Source: an uncultured Hyphomicrobiales bacterium
Lineage (GTDB): Bacteria > Pseudomonadota > Alphaproteobacteria > Rhizobiales > Beijerinckiaceae
Length of the DNA: 6,261 nucleotides
Direction of reading: 5' to 3'
Assembly (NCBI GenBank): GCA_903916165.1
Contig: CAIWVR010000160.1
Span: 1-6,261 of the forward strand
Shown here: positions 5,527-6,261 of the stretch, piece by piece
How the letters are laid out: each line of letters opens with the position of its first letter
Numbering within the stretch: the stretch's first letter is position 1
Position numbers and translations under genes: made by a program
Notes under the pieces: model-generated
Database searches by the model: none
Told to the model about the DNA's origin: nothing
Seen by the model: the letters and a program-made list of their open reading frames with translations, nothing else

Positions 5527-6261
5527 TCACATGCCGCCGGCCAGCGACCCGCTGAGCAGGCCAAGACCAAGCAGCAGCACGGCGAGGGCCGCGGCAAGTT
5601 CCAGTGCGCGCAGGGCCAGAGCGCCGCGCGTGCCGCGCGCCGTCGTGGTGACGCGCTGCGCGAACATCTTGGCGTGAACGGCGAGAAAGGCGAGCGCACC
5701 CGTGGTGATCGCCGTGCCTGCGGCCATCGCGAGCGTCGCACCCACGCCAGCATAGAGGATGCCCTGCGCGGCGGAAAAGACGAGAACGAGAATGGCTCCC
5801 GAACAGGGCCGCAGGCCCGCCGCCACAATGGTGCCTGCCGCGGCACGCCATGAAAACCGTGTATCGCCCAGGAGGGCGGGATCGGGCATGTGGATATGGC
5901 GGCACTCAGCGCCATGCACATGGCCCGCATCCTCTGCAGCGACACAGGCAAAGCGACTGACAGGCTGGGTCGGAATTTGCCATTCACGCCGCAGCGCGCC
6001 GCCCTTGCGCCATGCGAGCAGGGCACCCACCAGCGTGATCGCCGCATAGGAAAACAGCTCGACGGCCTGCGCCGCGCCGCGCATCGCCTGCGCTGTCGCG
6101 CCCAGCAGCAAGGTCAGTCCGCCAACCAGCGCAAGGGCGACAAGGGCCTGCAGCAAGGCCGCCAGAGCCGCCATGACGAGCCCCCGCTTCAGCGCGCGCT
6201 CATTGGCGAAAAGATAGGCCGCCAGCACCGCCTTGCCATGCCCGGGCCCGGCGGCATGGAA
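5527..6261 (-). CDS. NicO-family nickel/cobalt transporter (RcnA-like), N-terminus cut by window end
   Basis: The 244 visible residues are the C-terminal part of a polytopic inner-membrane metal permease. The visible part starts in the family signature HAAGPGHGK (2-10 of the fragment), which belongs to an early helix with metal-binding histidines. The GTG at 6228 is an internal valine of this motif, not a start. Hydrophobic segments follow at about 28-54 and 66-83. A cytoplasmic or periplasmic loop rich in His and Cys comes next (H114, H116, C120, H122, H124), ending in MPDP. Then come the second signature GLRPCSG (149-155) with its helix, a helix at about 168-195, and a last helix at about 217-240. 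The family moves Ni2+ or Co2+, as importers or, for RcnA, as an efflux pump; direction cannot be told here. The stop abuts the GGT-like stop with zero spacing. Several N-terminal residues, including any signal segment, lie beyond 6261. Confidence 0.88.
   Translation of the reverse strand, partial: FHAAGPGHGKAVLAAYLFANERALKRGLVMAALAALLQALVALALVGGLTLLLGATAQAMRGAAQAVELFSYAAITLVGALLAWRKGGALRREWQIPTQPVSRFACVAAEDAGHVHGAECRHIHMPDPALLGDTRFSWRAAAGTIVAAGLRPCSGAILVLVFSAAQGILYAGVGATLAMAAGTAITTGALAFLAVHAKMFAQRVTTTARGTRGALALRALELAAALAVLLLGLGLLSGSLAGGM

Noticed and set aside
4713..6047. Minus-strand open frame of 444 codons spanning the GGT-like gene and the transporter
   Set aside because: It is low-complexity Ser/Arg/Ala/Pro translation that crosses two well-supported genes in wrong frames.
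6226..6228. GTG as the start of the metal transporter
   Set aside because: It falls inside the conserved GPGHGKAVLAAY segment; the frame stays open with family sequence to the window end, so the gene is simply cut.
1..6261. CRISPR arrays, transposons, toxin-antitoxin pairs, riboswitches or tRNA genes
   Set aside because: I saw no regularly spaced repeats, transposase motifs, terminal repeats or tRNA-like folds in any of the short intergenic gaps.

Overview
The window is GC-rich, densely coding DNA that looks alphaproteobacterial. The best guess is Hyphomicrobiales (Rhizobiales), from the style of the glutathione-dependent formaldehyde dehydrogenase, the NicO-type metal transporter and a dispersed-repeat fragment at the left edge. 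That assignment rests on recalled protein families, not on a search. There are no rRNA or tRNA genes, CRISPR arrays, transposases or phage genes; this looks like ordinary chromosome.

Layout from left to right. Positions 1-57 are a leader that holds the end of a probable dispersed palindromic repeat. Positions 58-1167 (+) encode class III alcohol dehydrogenase / S-(hydroxymethyl)glutathione dehydrogenase. Positions 1164-2402 (-) encode a flavin amine oxidase, and its stop codon shares a TTAA with the dehydrogenase stop. A 114-bp divergent intergenic region (2403-2516) carries a plausible sigma70 promoter for a translationally coupled pair, 2517-3038 and 3035-3598 (+). The pair encodes the two halves of a thiamine-diphosphate decarboxylase of the sulfopyruvate/phosphonopyruvate decarboxylase type. 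A 67-bp gap (3599-3665) holds a nested inverted repeat. Next come a 77-residue two-helix membrane protein (3666-3899, -) and, divergent from it, a strongly diverged gamma-glutamyltransferase-family protein (3973-5526, +). Directly abutting that, stop to stop, is a NicO-family nickel/cobalt transporter (5527 to the window edge, -), cut at its N-terminus by the window end.

Strand alternates almost gene by gene (+ - + + - + -), so the only obvious operon is the thiamine-diphosphate pair. Two loose themes recur. One is aldehyde chemistry: formaldehyde/glutathione oxidation, an amine oxidase that would release an aldehyde, and a 2-oxoacid decarboxylase that would release an aldehyde. The other is glutathione-related folds (the dehydrogenase and the GGT-like protein). 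A shared pathway is a hypothesis only. The most interesting items are the GGT-like protein, which lacks nearly all canonical catalytic residues; the split decarboxylase, whose substrate is undetermined; and the structured element at 3612-3660.
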